Source of the DNA: Toxoplasma gondii ME49 | Taxonomy: Eukaryota; Apicomplexa; Conoidasida; Eucoccidiorida; Sarcocystidae | NCBI RefSeq assembly: GCF_000006565.2 | Contig: NC_031477.1 | Coordinates: 4,863,137-4,927,136, forward strand | Reading direction: 5' to 3' | Length of the DNA: 64,000 nt | Shown here: piece after piece, positions 63,312 through 64,000 of the stretch | How positions within the stretch are numbered: position 1 is the first letter of the stretch | Layout of the letters: every line of letters begins with the position of its first letter | The notes under the pieces: generated by a model | The model's database searches: none | The model's input: the letters and a program-made list of their open reading frames with translations, nothing else | Told to the model about the DNA's origin: nothing | Made by a program: the position numbers and the translations under genes

Positions 63312-63791
63312 TCAGTTGATGACAATTTTCTGGAATAAGCTCGTCGGATCCAGAGTCAACTCTCCCGTGTAGGCCAGGCCAACAACGAAGAGTGCAGGAA
63401 TGACGCCGTAGTGAAAAAGGGGTTGAATGGTGCGATCCCATTGCCGCCCCAGCCAACCGTACGCCTACCGAAACCACCACACACGAAAACTCAGCGCGTT
63501 ACCATCACAAATGATGCGGTACATTTGTTTGTGGATACGGTCGGTCACGTGTTGAAGTTATGTTAATGCACGGCTAAGGCCGATCACCGCGTGCAGTTCA
63601 AACAAGCATATTCCCTGTAACATTGAGCAATATGTTCTGTGGCCTGATGCTGTGTATTTAGACGCAGCACGTATTGTTGAGAAATGCAGTAGAATCGACG
63701 ACGCGTATGTTCTCGAAACACAGAAGCATGATGCGTCACTCACTTGTCGGCAAGAGACGCAGCTTCTTTTGCTGACACTTTGCCCTTCACA
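63312..63791 (-). CDS. TOM7-like mitochondrial import subunit, 3' part
   Basis: The final exon 63464-63312 codes for 50 residues beginning AYGWLGRQWDRTIQPLFHYG and continuing VIPALFVVGLAYTGE. The aromatic-Gly-(V/F)-I-P turn leading into a short hydrophobic helix is the signature of TOM7, the small tail-anchored subunit of the outer mitochondrial membrane import pore. The codon before GCG is an in-frame TAG, so the exon must start exactly after that TAG used as the splice acceptor. A likely preceding exon at 63791-63744 reads VKGKVSAKEAASLADK, an amphipathic helix as expected before the TOM7 core. In that frame it leaves two bases, whereas the next exon needs none. The phase-compatible frame of the same exon (CEGQSVSKRSCVSCRQ) looks less natural. 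The start codon probably lies beyond the window edge. TOM7 identity is likely; the splice is unresolved. Confidence 0.5.
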
Positions 63792-64000
63792 CTGCGATAA
63801 ACGACGCCTCCAGTGATGTGTAAGCAAATGAATCAGGCGTGAAACACAAAAAGCGCAAACGATATCATACGCCAAAGGCATGCGTAATCCAGTGTCGACC
63901 CTCATATACTACACAGAATTTGAGTGGTGCGAAACCGACCGCGCGACAGTGGTTCACATTTCTACTGAAATCGCGTCAGTCGCACACTAAAAACTATACA
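63792..64000. other. Window end, probable intron or 5' part of TOM7-like gene
   Basis: No supported coding exon. The sequence ends before the start of the minus-strand gene can be located. Confidence 0.3.

Noticed and set aside
1..64000. tRNA, rRNA, CRISPR, IS element or operon-like features
   Set aside because: No clover-leaf with matching T-arm box, no regular spaced direct repeats and no transposase frame were seen on manual reading. A tRNAscan/Infernal run would be decisive.

Overview
The window looks like nuclear chromosomal DNA of a tissue-cyst coccidian: Toxoplasma gondii or a close relative such as Hammondia or Neospora. The evidence is a tandem pair of SRS (SAG1-related) GPI-anchored surface antigen genes, long serine/alanine-rich low-complexity exons, GT-AG introns of a few hundred bases, large proteins (500 to about 2500 residues) and wide intergenic gaps. 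I found no bacterial-type operons, IS elements or CRISPR arrays, and no convincing tRNA or rRNA genes. Species cannot be settled from the sequence alone. Gene structures were built by hand from splice signals and reading-frame phase, so spans are coding spans; UTRs are not defined.

Layout. 0.7-2.9 kb (+): unrecognised low-complexity ORF. 4.7-8.8 kb (+): two SRS genes in tandem whose 3' ends and 3' flanks are identical for 358 bp while the rest has diverged. 11.2-18.7 kb (-): very large two-exon gene with a DOT1-like class I SAM methyltransferase domain and a basic C-terminus. 18.8-20.8 kb (-): three related, frame-broken coding-like segments, probably a decayed duplicated gene. 21.7-22.3 kb (+): small two-exon gene of 126 residues. 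23.3-33.5 kb (+): eleven-exon gene for a 2529-residue protein combining CCCH, OST-HTH/LOTUS, RING and TRAF-type finger motifs. 37.0-40.6 kb (-): six-exon Aurora-like protein kinase. 44.3-51.9 kb (+): long coiled-coil protein, probably four exons. 53.2-60.9 kb (-): nine-exon NAD-dependent glycerol-3-phosphate dehydrogenase with an unusual glutamine-rich tail. 63.3-63.8 kb (-): 3' part of a likely TOM7-like mitochondrial import subunit, cut by the window edge.

The genes do not form a pathway; this is an ordinary eukaryotic mixed neighbourhood. The themes are surface antigen diversification (SRS pair), chromatin or protein methylation (DOT1-like), RNA-linked ubiquitination (CCCH/LOTUS/RING/TRAF protein), cell-cycle signalling (Aurora-like kinase), glycerolipid/redox metabolism (GPDH) and mitochondrial import (TOM7-like). 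The strongest candidates for something undescribed are the CCCH-LOTUS-RING-TRAF architecture, the DOT1-like giant protein and the glutamine-rich GPDH extension.
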